This document shows positions 7,746 through 14,971 of a stretch of DNA of 26,247 bases, one piece after another. Source of the DNA: Spirochaetaceae bacterium (GTDB lineage Bacteria; Spirochaetota; Spirochaetia; WRBN01); assembly GCA_020024055.1 (NCBI GenBank), contig JAHHUI010000011.1:1-26247 (forward strand), read 5' to 3'. Under the pieces are notes generated by a model. That model saw nothing but the letters and a program-made list of their open reading frames with translations, searched no databases and was not told where the DNA came from. The position numbers and the translations under genes are program-made. Within the stretch, counting starts at the first letter, position 1. Each line of letters opens with the position of its first letter.

Positions 7746-8669
7746 ATGGACTTTTCATTTTTACGTGCATTAGACTACACAGATCAGGATTTTTGGGTGA
7801 ATGCGCCGCTGGCGCCGCTGACATGGTTCAAGGTGGGCGGCTCGGCGGCCTGTCTGCTTCAGCCCAAAACCACCGCGAGACTGCCTGAGCTTTTGGTGCA
7901 TTGTTTTTATGAAGAAATCCCTGTGTTTTTCCTGGGCGACGGCTCTAATCTGCTGGTCAGCGATTCGGGTTTCCCCGGTTTGGTCATCAGCACGCGCAGC
8001 CTGGCGCCGCAGGAAGTAACCATCAACAGCGAGAAATACGAGCATACGTTTTCGGCCGGGTCTTTGGTGAATGACGTGGTGCGTGTGTGCTGTGAACATA
8101 ATCATGCGGGAATGCAGGACTTTTACGGCCTGCCGGGCACAGTCGGCGGCGCGGCCTATATGAACGCGCGCTGTTATGGAGCCGAATGGGCGCAGATTTT
8201 CGTGCGCGCAAAAGTGCTGCTGCCCAACGGACAGGTGCGCACCGTGTTTAAAGATAATAGCCAATGGGATTATAAAATATCTCCTTTTCAGAGTTTGGGC
8301 TGCCTGATAGAAGAAGTGACCGTGCGCCTGAACGAGGGGCCCGGCCGCGAAGAACTGATGAATATTGCGCGTGCGCGCTATAGCGATCGCGAGGCCAAGG
8401 GGCATTTTCGTGCGCCTTGTGCGGGGTCTATGTTTAAAAATAATCGTGAATTCGGCCAGCCTTCTGGCCAAATTATCGATGGCCTGGGCCTGCGCGGCTT
8501 TGCCGTCGGGGGCGCGCGCGTATCTCCCGATCATGCCAATATCATTATTAATAACGGCGATGCCACGGCGAAAAATATTTATGATCTGACTATGTATGTG
8601 CAGCAGAAAGTGAAAGATGCGTATGGATATAATTTGGAGCCAGAGGTAGTGTTTCTGGGGAAATTTTAA
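7746..8669 (+). CDS. murB: UDP-N-acetylenolpyruvoylglucosamine reductase MurB
   Basis: This cytoplasmic FAD enzyme uses NADPH to reduce the enolpyruvyl group and make UDP-MurNAc for peptidoglycan. The 307 residues show the family signatures in order: PLTWFKVGGSA, FLGDGSNLLVSD (FAD binding), GLPGTVGGAAYMNARCYG, CAGSMFKN (with the catalytic Ser that protonates the product), PSGQIIDGLGLRGFAVGGA, SPDHANIIINN and LEPEVVFLG (catalytic Glu). The length and the compact C-terminus suggest the shorter type II form. It starts 3 bases after the helicase stop. The G+C-rich, regular coding style continues to the stop and then breaks off into decayed sequence. Confidence 0.95.
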   Translation: MDFSFLRALDYTDQDFWVNAPLAPLTWFKVGGSAACLLQPKTTARLPELLVHCFYEEIPVFFLGDGSNLLVSDSGFPGLVISTRSLAPQEVTINSEKYEHTFSAGSLVNDVVRVCCEHNHAGMQDFYGLPGTVGGAAYMNARCYGAEWAQIFVRAKVLLPNGQVRTVFKDNSQWDYKISPFQSLGCLIEEVTVRLNEGPGREELMNIARARYSDREAKGHFRAPCAGSMFKNNREFGQPSGQIIDGLGLRGFAVGGARVSPDHANIIINNGDATAKNIYDLTMYVQQKVKDAYGYNLEPEVVFLGKF

Positions 8670-8709
8670 AAATTAAAAGACAGTCCTTGGGAGAAAAAGA
8701 CTGATCATA

Positions 8710-9702
8710 ATGAAGAGATTATTAAGAAAAATCATTTACTTGACAACAAAAATTCTGCCTGTGTTCTGGAGCGGGTTTTTCCAGAAAACAGCCGCATTTT
8801 GTGCCGATGCCCTGCAAAAAAAGGCATCAGTGAAAATTCTCGCGAGGTGAATGATATTTTCCATCGACTGGCTCAGCGCTATGACCCCTCTTCATTGAAA
8901 GAAAAAAATTTATAATATTGACGCCGGGCATCAACACAGCTGCTATCCCTTATGGGACTTATGTTGATCTGCTTTCAGATTCTTATTAGAATAGTCAGCC
9001 CGATATTCCTTTTGACTTGGAATCTTTAGAGAAACTGCCCTTGCCCGATGATCAGGCGGAAATTGTCTACAACTTATTTGATGGAACATATTTCCTGGGC
9101 TGCCTCGAAAAACCTGATTCATGAGGCATATCGAATTCTTCGTCCGGGGGTATTTCATTGCCGAGTGCACAGCTGTGAATATGGCTTGTTTTTATACAGG
9201 TATGGGGTAGTCAGCGATAAATTTTCATTCCAGAGAATCGGCTCAGGAATTAAGAGATTTTATCGCGCGCCATCGACGGCAAAGCGCGCATGCCTGGCAT
9301 CGTGCCGCATCATTTGTGGATAATGCCTATCGAGCGAGGGCAGAAAAGACGGCGAATATTTCCAGGTGACGCCTGAAGATATTTTTTGGCTTATAATGGC
9401 ACAGCATTGGCGCCCTATGTGAAAGATCATCCGAATTTACAAGGGACAATCCCCGTACAGGGCACAGTGCGCGAGGTGTATGACACCTTGCTCAAACAGA
9501 TTGATCCTAAATTTCAAGCAAAATATCCGCACACACATAGTTTTCAATATGTCGATGCGCAAACAATGCCAGGCGAAATGAGAAGGCAGGGTTTTCACAG
9601 GTTTATCGTGTGGAAATCGGTCAAAGCGCGGCGCCGCTGTGGGAAAATTGTTTTCACAGCGTGCATGCGGGGTTCAGTTTCGGTGTCGAAGCTATTAAGT
9701 AG
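8710..9702 (+). pseudogene. Decayed class I SAM-dependent methyltransferase
   Basis: Protein-like segments run in order through all three plus frames. An ATG at 8710 begins MKRLLRKIIYLTTKIL and stops at 8848. YNIDAG (motif I-like, near 8910) and YVDLLSDSY then run into a TAG at 8987-8989. LEKLPLPDDQAEIVYN is followed by a frame change near 9065 and LMEHISWAASKNLIHEAYR with ILRPG, the typical LPDDS...EHI...EAYRVLRPGG run of these enzymes. Later come LRDFIARHRRQSAHAW, DGEYFQVTPEDIFW, VQGTVREVYDTLLKQIDP, and a last frame giving VYRVEIGQSAAPLW and HAGFSFGVEAIK before TAG at 9700-9702. At least five frameshifts or stops make it inactive. The neighbours murB and the GNAT gene are intact, so assembly error is an unlikely explanation. 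The original substrate is unknown. Confidence 0.72.
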
Positions 9703-10246
9703 TGGGTGTGAATTGGGGTTTATAAATATGATACAGCAGCACGCCTGTAAATTTTTTTATTAAAGCCTGAAATTCCTCGATGGTAGAGACGCCCCCATGG
9801 GTTAAAACTTCATAGGTTTCTGTCTCCTCTTTCCAGATAAATCCCGCCGGTGTATAGCCGTTTTTGATATAAAAATTTCTGCGCTTTTCTCGCTGTTCAT
9901 AATTGCCCGCCTTTTCATGAGCAATTTCAATATCCAGAATGAATTTATTGTTTGGATAGAGTGTTTTGATATGATGCAGCATTTGCCGGCCATAGCCCCT
10001 GGATTGAATTGCGCTGTCTACCGCGATATAGAGAATAAATGTTAAGTTTTTTTCTGTAATGAGATAGGCAAAGCCAATGAAATTGTCTTGATCGTAAAAA
10101 GCCAGAAAATCTACAATTTTTTTAAAGCTTTTCATCACCAGAAACCAAAAAGGCACACGTTCGGCTGCGGGAAATAGGGTGGAGTAAATTGTTTTAATTT
10201 TATTGAGCTCTGAAAGTTTGTGGTTAATAGGTTTTGTGTATAACAT
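9695..10246 (-). CDS. GNAT-family N-acetyltransferase
   Basis: This 183-residue enzyme of the acetyl-CoA-dependent GNAT fold has an unknown substrate. The beta4/helix3 acetyl-CoA motif is visible as YIAVDSAIQSRGYGRQML (about 73-90), with RGYG forming the pyrophosphate loop. The later FYIKNGYTPAGF segment is the usual end-of-domain YxxxGF-type motif. The N-terminus (LNKIKTIYSTLFPAAERVPFW) resembles GNAT proteins that begin by handling small amines or amino acids, but that is a loose resemblance. The start is the ATG at 10246; no clear ribosome binding site precedes it. Its 3' end overlaps the end of the converging methyltransferase pseudogene by 8 bases. It lies just downstream of tRNA-Leu and could be read from the same promoter. 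Confidence 0.8.
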   Translation of the reverse strand: MLYTKPINHKLSELNKIKTIYSTLFPAAERVPFWFLVMKSFKKIVDFLAFYDQDNFIGFAYLITEKNLTFILYIAVDSAIQSRGYGRQMLHHIKTLYPNNKFILDIEIAHEKAGNYEQREKRRNFYIKNGYTPAGFIWKEETETYEVLTHGGVSTIEEFQALIKKFTGVLLYHIYKPQFTPTT

Positions 10247-10283
10247 AAGCTTAAAGATAAGAAATTTCTTAATGATTGCCTAT

Positions 10284-10365
10284 TGCCCAAAGGGGGACTC
10301 GAACCCCCATGTCTTGCGACACTAGAACCTGAATCTAGCGTGTCTACCAATTTCACCATCTGGGC
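10284..10365 (-). tRNA. tRNA-Leu(CAG)
   Basis: Read on the minus strand, the 82-base sequence folds as a class II (long variable arm) tRNA. The acceptor arms are GCCCAGA and TTTGGGC with discriminator A. The D-arm region is TGGTGAAATTGGTAGACAC, and the anticodon stem CTAGA/TCTAG surrounds the loop TTCAGGT with anticodon CAG. The variable arm is TGTCGCAAGACA, and the T arm is GGGGG/CCCCC with the TTCGAGT loop. The 3' CCA is not encoded (ATA follows). Confidence 0.96.
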
Positions 10366-10380
10366 ATTACTTTTTCCAGC

Positions 10381-10409
10381 AGTTTACGCGATTGACCTTC
10401 TCGCGTCAA
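10381..10409 (-). promoter_or_regulatory. Promoter for tRNA-Leu
   Basis: On the minus strand TTGACG (10409-10404), a 17-base spacer and TAAACT (10386-10381) match the sigma-70 consensus well. The -10 element ends about 15 bases before the mature tRNA 5' end, as expected for a stable RNA gene. Confidence 0.65.
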
Positions 10410-10481
10410 GTACTTGTAATTGGGATCTGGCTTGTTTTTCGGAAAAATAGTCTTTTTCTTTGGGATTATTGTGTATATGCC

Positions 10482-10511
10482 TTGACACAGGGGGGCAGTT
10501 GATGCTAGCGT
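10482..10511 (+). promoter_or_regulatory. Promoter for the small basic ribosomal protein
   Basis: A perfect TTGACA (10482-10487) lies 18 bases before TAGCGT (10506-10511), a weak -10. It sits about 40 bases before the start codon at 10551 and is divergent from the tRNA promoter. The -35 is convincing and the -10 less so. Confidence 0.5.
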
Positions 10512-10550
10512 TAAAGACGATTTTGTCAAAGAAGGAGAGCGAAATAGGCC

Positions 10551-10643
10551 ATGCCATGTGGAAGAAAGCGCAAAAGAAAAAAGATTGCTACACACAAACG
10601 AAAGAAAAAATTGCGCAAGAATCGTCATAAAAATAAGAAATAA
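10551..10643 (+). CDS. AURKAIP1/COX24-type small basic ribosomal protein (bS22/mS38-like)
   Basis: This 30-codon gene encodes an almost wholly basic peptide beginning MPCGRKRKRKKIATHKR and ending KNRHKNKK. The pattern ATHKRKKxLRKNRHK is that of the AURKAIP1/COX24 family. From established knowledge, mitochondrial members are mS38 and the mycobacterial member is bS22, both on the small ribosomal subunit near the decoding region. A GGAGAG site lies about 12 bases before the ATG and a TTGACA promoter element lies further upstream. It stands alone between the divergent tRNA-Leu and the converging hemW, whose stop is 37 bases away. It is below the usual gene-calling length and easily missed. The family match is by eye on a very short, low-complexity protein, but the residue order is distinctive. 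Confidence 0.75.
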   Translation: MPCGRKRKRKKIATHKRKKKLRKNRHKNKK

Positions 10644-10680
10644 GGCTGTTCGCTCGCTGTTAATTTTGGGGTTGAATTTG

Positions 10681-11838
10681 TTACTTGTCCAGAATTTCCA
10701 TTATCTGAATTAAATAGCGATTCAACCTCAGCCGTGCATCATCGTCTAAATATTGATAAATACCGTTTCTCTTCATTGGTATCAATTGTTCTACTTTTTG
10801 CAGAATGGCTTTCGCTTTTTCGCCAAAGCGATGATGCAGCACATCTGTATCCACTCCGTGCCTTGTGCGCAGACCCATCATAAAATGCTCGAAGAGAAAG
10901 TCTTCACTTGAAATAATTTGCGCAGCATACAGATTCTGTTCATTGTCCAAGTCTCCCCAGGAGGAGAGCCTGTGAATGCCCTGAAGGCGCAAGGCCTGGC
11001 CATTGTTCAGGGGCAGATTGCTGACCGCCCCGGGGCCGAAGCCTATATAGGGATGCAGCTGCCAATAGCGCTGATTATGGCGACTGGGGCAGCATTGGGT
11101 GAAATTAGAGATTTCATAGTCGATATAGCCGCATCTGTGCAGGAAATCTTTGCCCAAAAGCCACAATTCGCTGCGGATCTCCTCTGGCGGAACCAAGTGT
11201 GGCCGATGAAAGAGAGGCGTGCCTTCTTCCTGGGTCAGCATATAAAAAGAAATATGCGCCGGCTGAAAATCCACCAAACGGCGCAGCTCATCCGTCAGTA
11301 CATTTTCATCCTGGCCGTGAATGCCCGCCAGCAAATCTAGATTGATACGCTGATGAAAATTGAACAAGAATTGTAAAGATTTTTCCAATTCTTGCGGTGA
11401 AACAATGCGGCCCAGCTTCTTCAATTCGTCTGTCATGAAGCTCTGCACACCCAGGCTTAGACGCGCCTGCGGATATGAGAATAAAGTGTGAACCCATTCT
11501 TTTTCCAGGCCTTCGGGATTCGCCTCAGCAGTGATTTCATGAGCATGAAATTGCGCGGCGATGTCTAAAAAGCGCTGTAATTGTTTGGCTGTCAACAGGC
11601 TGGGCGTGCCGCCCCCCAGATAAAATGTTTCAATCTTTGAAATATTCAAATGCTCTAAATAGCGGCGTACATGTTCTAATGTTTGGTCTATAATGCGATT
11701 ACGCTGATATTCTGACCATCCCTGCACAGAGAAAAAATCACAAAAATAGCATTTGTGCCGACAGAATGGAATATGGATATAGACAGACAGACCGTGGGAA
11801 AGATCGAGCTGAGGAATATAATTTATCAATGGCTGCAT
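10681..11838 (-). CDS. hemW: HemW-type radical SAM protein (heme chaperone)
   Basis: This belongs to the family once annotated as oxygen-independent coproporphyrinogen III oxidase; many members are heme chaperones instead. The 385-residue protein has the radical SAM cluster motif PFCRHKCYFCDF (Cys26, Cys30, Cys33), the glycine-rich YLGGGTPSLL, ITAEANPEGL, RLSLGVQSF, NLDLLAGI, the HemW-type HNQRYW and GFGPGAVS, and the C-terminal HemW domain with FMMGLRTRHGVD. It begins directly at the uppP stop (TAAATG), so it is translated in tandem with uppP. It is the last gene of the rimP-nusA run. No heme biosynthesis genes are nearby, which fits a chaperone better than a biosynthetic enzyme. Confidence 0.9.
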   Translation of the reverse strand: MQPLINYIPQLDLSHGLSVYIHIPFCRHKCYFCDFFSVQGWSEYQRNRIIDQTLEHVRRYLEHLNISKIETFYLGGGTPSLLTAKQLQRFLDIAAQFHAHEITAEANPEGLEKEWVHTLFSYPQARLSLGVQSFMTDELKKLGRIVSPQELEKSLQFLFNFHQRINLDLLAGIHGQDENVLTDELRRLVDFQPAHISFYMLTQEEGTPLFHRPHLVPPEEIRSELWLLGKDFLHRCGYIDYEISNFTQCCPSRHNQRYWQLHPYIGFGPGAVSNLPLNNGQALRLQGIHRLSSWGDLDNEQNLYAAQIISSEDFLFEHFMMGLRTRHGVDTDVLHHRFGEKAKAILQKVEQLIPMKRNGIYQYLDDDARLRLNRYLIQIMEILDK

Positions 11839-12621
11839 TTAGATTTTGATGAGGACGAATATCGCCACAGCAATGAGATAAATGCTGAAATAATACAATT
11901 TTGCTTTCGAGATCAGCCTTAAAAGGAAACGCAAAGACAGCAAGCCGGCAATGAATGCGCACAGCATGCTGACCAAAACGGGTCCCATGGGTGTGGAAAT
12001 GTGTAATTCACCCAGGTCTTTTAACGAGAATAAAAAGGCTGCCAGGATGATGGGAATGGAAAGGATGAAGGAAAATTCACCTGCTTCGCTGCGCTGTCGG
12101 CCTGTGAGAATAGTAGCAAATATTGTCGAGCCGCTGCGCGAAATGCCAGGAAACACAGCAATGGCCTGGAAAAGGCCAAGCAAAATGATCTGGGCGACAG
12201 ACGGCCATAATTTATGGGCAGGCAAGAAAGGAATAAGGATCAGCAGCAAGGCTGTGTACAGCATGCCTATGGCCACGACAATGACAGGCACGCTGATGCG
12301 TTCGATGAAAAGGCCCAGGATTCCTGTGATGAATGTGGCAAAGAAAATGACAAAAATCATAGAGAGCAGGGGCTTGTCCTCTGGGGTGGATCTGCGCAGG
12401 CACCAGCGCCCCGCCGCCATGGTCAAATCTGCGATTTTGCGCCAAAATATAATGAAAACAGCCAACAATGTGGCCAGGTGTAAAGATATATCAAAAGAAA
12501 GGGGAATATCCTGAATGCCCAAAAAATATTTGGCCAGATATAAATGCCCGGAGCTGGAAATCGGCAGAAATTCTGCAATGCCTTGTATCAGTCCTAATAT
12601 AATTGCCTGTCCATAAGACAT
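11839..12621 (-). CDS. uppP: Undecaprenyl-diphosphatase UppP (BacA)
   Basis: This integral membrane phosphatase removes one phosphate from undecaprenyl diphosphate, recycling the lipid carrier for peptidoglycan and surface glycans. The 260 residues have about seven or eight membrane helices and both catalytic motifs: GIAEFLPISSSGHL (14-27, with the essential Glu) and FPGISRSGSTI (about 157-167, with the catalytic Ser and Arg). The AGRWCLRRSTPEDK loop is cytoplasmic-looking. AGAGGTGA precedes the ATG. It follows the TPR gene by 29 bases and abuts hemW. High expression of this family gives bacitracin resistance in other bacteria. Confidence 0.95.
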   Translation of the reverse strand: MSYGQAIILGLIQGIAEFLPISSSGHLYLAKYFLGIQDIPLSFDISLHLATLLAVFIIFWRKIADLTMAAGRWCLRRSTPEDKPLLSMIFVIFFATFITGILGLFIERISVPVIVVAIGMLYTALLLILIPFLPAHKLWPSVAQIILLGLFQAIAVFPGISRSGSTIFATILTGRQRSEAGEFSFILSIPIILAAFLFSLKDLGELHISTPMGPVLVSMLCAFIAGLLSLRFLLRLISKAKLYYFSIYLIAVAIFVLIKI

Positions 12622-12650
12622 ATTATGTCACCTCTTTGAGTAAATGAAAT

Positions 12651-13913
12651 TTAATAGGTTTCAGTTTCCAGCAACGAAATTAATTGATCAATTTTAGATG
12701 TAAATTCTTCTTCGTTATCATATCTTCGTGCCAAGGCCAGGTCTCTCATAGCTTGTTTGGTTTTTCCCAGTTCGCGATAGGTCAGGGCCCGATGATAATA
12801 AGCCGCGGCCATGGTCGAATCCAGGCGAATAGCCTTGTTCAGGTTTTGCAGGGCATGATTGTATTCTCCCAGCTGATAATAAACTTCCCCGCGCGTGTCA
12901 TAATAAGATGCCTGCTTGCCATCTAGTTTAATCGCTTTGTTCACATCTTGCAAGGCATAGCCTGCATCACTGCCCATGCGCAGATAGGCATAGGCTCTGT
13001 TGTTATATGCCACGGCGATATTAGGATCTATTAAGATCACGCGGGAAAAGTCGGAAATGGCGTCGCCATAGCGCTCGGTGGTGATGTATAAATTGCCGCG
13101 ATTTAAATAGGCTTGCACATTCTCAATGTCGCAATCAAGAACATAATTTAAGTCATTTAAAGAAGCTGTATACTCTTTCAGAAAATAATGTGCCATGGCA
13201 CGATTATTAAATGCATCTAAATATCCGCTTTTTAAAGAGATGGCCTTGTTAAAATCACGCAAAGCAGTACGATATTCGCTGCGTAGCATGAATGTTTTTC
13301 CTCTGTATAAATAGGCCGTGGGCGAATCCGGGTTGATTGTCAGAGCTTTGTTATAATAGGAGAGAGCCAGATCATAGTCACCTTTAGAAGCGTAAATAGT
13401 GGCCTCATAAAAATAGCCGTCGGCATGCGCAGGGTCTATATTGGTCACAATGATCAAATCATTAAGGGCCTTGTCCACTTTTCCCCAGCCTAGCAACAAT
13501 AGGGCCCGCTGATAGTAAGAGTCAAGAATTCCCGGTTCATGAATAATAGTTTTGGAAAAGTCTTTTATGGCTTTCTGGGCACGGCCCATGCGGGTGTAGA
13601 CGATAGCACGCAGATAATACAGACGGCCGTTTTCCGTATCCAGGCTGATGGCCTTTGAAAAGTCTTTCAGGGCCAGGTCCCAGCGCTGCTGTTCTGTATA
13701 GGCTGTGCCGCGATAGGTATAGGCCAGCACGCTGCTGCGGTCTCGGCGGATGACGCGGGTGCTGTATTCAATAGCCTCGGGATAATTGCCCGAAAACAAG
13801 GCTCTCTGGCTGGCTTCTAAATCGGCATCAACAGGGTTTCTTGCCGCGTAAATCCTGGGCAAGAAAAATAAAGAGATTAATAATATCAGTCTGGGCAATA
13901 ATTTTGCAGACAA
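12651..13913 (-). CDS. Exported tetratricopeptide-repeat protein
   Basis: After a signal peptide (SAKLLPRLILLISLFFLP, cleavage near IYA) the chain is almost entirely TPR units of 34 residues. About eleven can be counted from the regular YxxRGxxYxxxxxxxxALxDFxKAIxLDP pattern, for example AYTYRGTAYTEQQRWDLALK. No catalytic domain is present, so a scaffolding role in the periplasm is inferred. I place the start at TTG 13913, because GGAGGA lies 7 bases upstream and the signal peptide then begins at once. A longer frame starts at TTG 13952 without a ribosome binding site and would add a charged leader. It lies between an M15 peptidase and uppP, so an envelope assembly function is plausible, but the partner is unknown. 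Confidence 0.85.
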   Translation of the reverse strand: MSAKLLPRLILLISLFFLPRIYAARNPVDADLEASQRALFSGNYPEAIEYSTRVIRRDRSSVLAYTYRGTAYTEQQRWDLALKDFSKAISLDTENGRLYYLRAIVYTRMGRAQKAIKDFSKTIIHEPGILDSYYQRALLLLGWGKVDKALNDLIIVTNIDPAHADGYFYEATIYASKGDYDLALSYYNKALTINPDSPTAYLYRGKTFMLRSEYRTALRDFNKAISLKSGYLDAFNNRAMAHYFLKEYTASLNDLNYVLDCDIENVQAYLNRGNLYITTERYGDAISDFSRVILIDPNIAVAYNNRAYAYLRMGSDAGYALQDVNKAIKLDGKQASYYDTRGEVYYQLGEYNHALQNLNKAIRLDSTMAAAYYHRALTYRELGKTKQAMRDLALARRYDNEEEFTSKIDQLISLLETETY

Positions 13914-14015
13914 AGTGCTGTCCTCCGCACGCTTATTTCTCTTTATATTCAATCGACTTTATTTGCCGGCGACTTTTCTTTTTTTGTCTGCCCGGACTAA
14001 AAATCTTCTTTTCTT

Positions 14016-14966
14016 TTAAGGGTCGAGTCTTTGAAGCATCAGTAATTCGGGCCTGTATTCAAAATGCATATTGTCATATAAAGTCCAGCGGCCGCCCCAG
14101 ATGAATCCATTTTCCTCGAAAATATCGATCACTTCCTTTGGGGGAATCCATCGCTGGCTCAATGGCGCGGCGGGCCAGTTGGGGTTGCGCTGAGCTTCCC
14201 AGGCCCAATAGATAATTTTTTGCCTGTTTTTGGGCAGGATATCTACCGCGACGGCCAGGCTGTGAAAGCTCATGCTGGTGGATCCGCGTATTTTTCTCCA
14301 GGCATAAGACTGCACCGAGCGCACTTCGCGCAGGAATCTGGCCACGCTGGAATTTTTTTTGGATGCGGCCATGATTTTTTGATTTACACGCCGCAGGGGC
14401 TGTGCAATCTTGCGATGCACGGATATTTTTCTGCCCAGGAAATTAATGCGCACCAGATTCGCCTCCAGCGACTCGCGGGTGTAATTTCTATAAATTAATT
14501 CAAAGAATGACCCCTCATAGGCGAGCATAGACGCGCGCTTGGCCTTGGTATTGTTCATCTTAATGCGCCTGATGCGTTCAGGGGTCAGATTTTGGGGGTC
14601 TTCCAATTTTTTAGGATAGCGATAGGAAATATAAGGGCGATATTTTTTATAATTGTGGCGCAGTTCTTCGGGAAGCAGCCTGCCTTGGGCCCAATACAGC
14701 TCTCGGCTGCTTTTAAACACCAGCACCCAGTCGCCTTTTTTAAAGGTGACATGGCTGATTTCAGGATAGCTTGCGATTAGGCTGGCGATTTCGGCAAGAG
14801 TTTTGCGATCTTTTAAAGACGCTGGGGCTTTGCGCAGATCTTCTCGCGCAAAGCCATAGGCGCGCCATACGGCAGTGTTTTCCGCCCAAAGCAAGCCCCC
14901 AGACAAACACAGACAAAACAACATCGCTGTATAGAACTGAAAGAGTCGCAATATCCGTGTGCCCAC
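14016..14966 (-). CDS. Exported M15-family peptidase (D-Ala-D-Ala carboxypeptidase-like)
   Basis: This is a probable zinc peptidase acting on peptidoglycan stem peptides in the periplasm. A signal peptide (about 1-28, ending SGGLLWA) leads into 200 residues with no recognised motif, then the M15 fold. The zinc ligands are visible in SMSFHSLAVAVDI (His235 and Asp242) and in GGRWTLYDNMHFEY (His301), with Asp298 in the place of the catalytic acid. Ala stands where M15 enzymes usually have Gly in the HxxGxAxD motif. The start is GTG, 5 bases after the nusA stop, with GAGGAA at the end of nusA as the likely ribosome binding site. The long N-terminal part may bind wall or a partner. The exact cleavage specificity is not shown by the sequence. 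Confidence 0.82.
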   Translation of the reverse strand: MGTRILRLFQFYTAMLFCLCLSGGLLWAENTAVWRAYGFAREDLRKAPASLKDRKTLAEIASLIASYPEISHVTFKKGDWVLVFKSSRELYWAQGRLLPEELRHNYKKYRPYISYRYPKKLEDPQNLTPERIRRIKMNNTKAKRASMLAYEGSFFELIYRNYTRESLEANLVRINFLGRKISVHRKIAQPLRRVNQKIMAASKKNSSVARFLREVRSVQSYAWRKIRGSTSMSFHSLAVAVDILPKNRQKIIYWAWEAQRNPNWPAAPLSQRWIPPKEVIDIFEENGFIWGGRWTLYDNMHFEYRPELLMLQRLDP

Positions 14967-14971
14967 AGGGA

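Noticed and set aside
7770..8534. A 254-codon minus-strand open frame
   Set aside because: It is antisense to murB, whose motifs are intact. Its composition (Arg, His, Ala and Gln rich) is typical of a shadow frame in a G+C-rich gene.
11951..12514. A 187-codon plus-strand open frame
   Set aside because: It is antisense to uppP and rich in Met, Arg and Lys, without family motifs.
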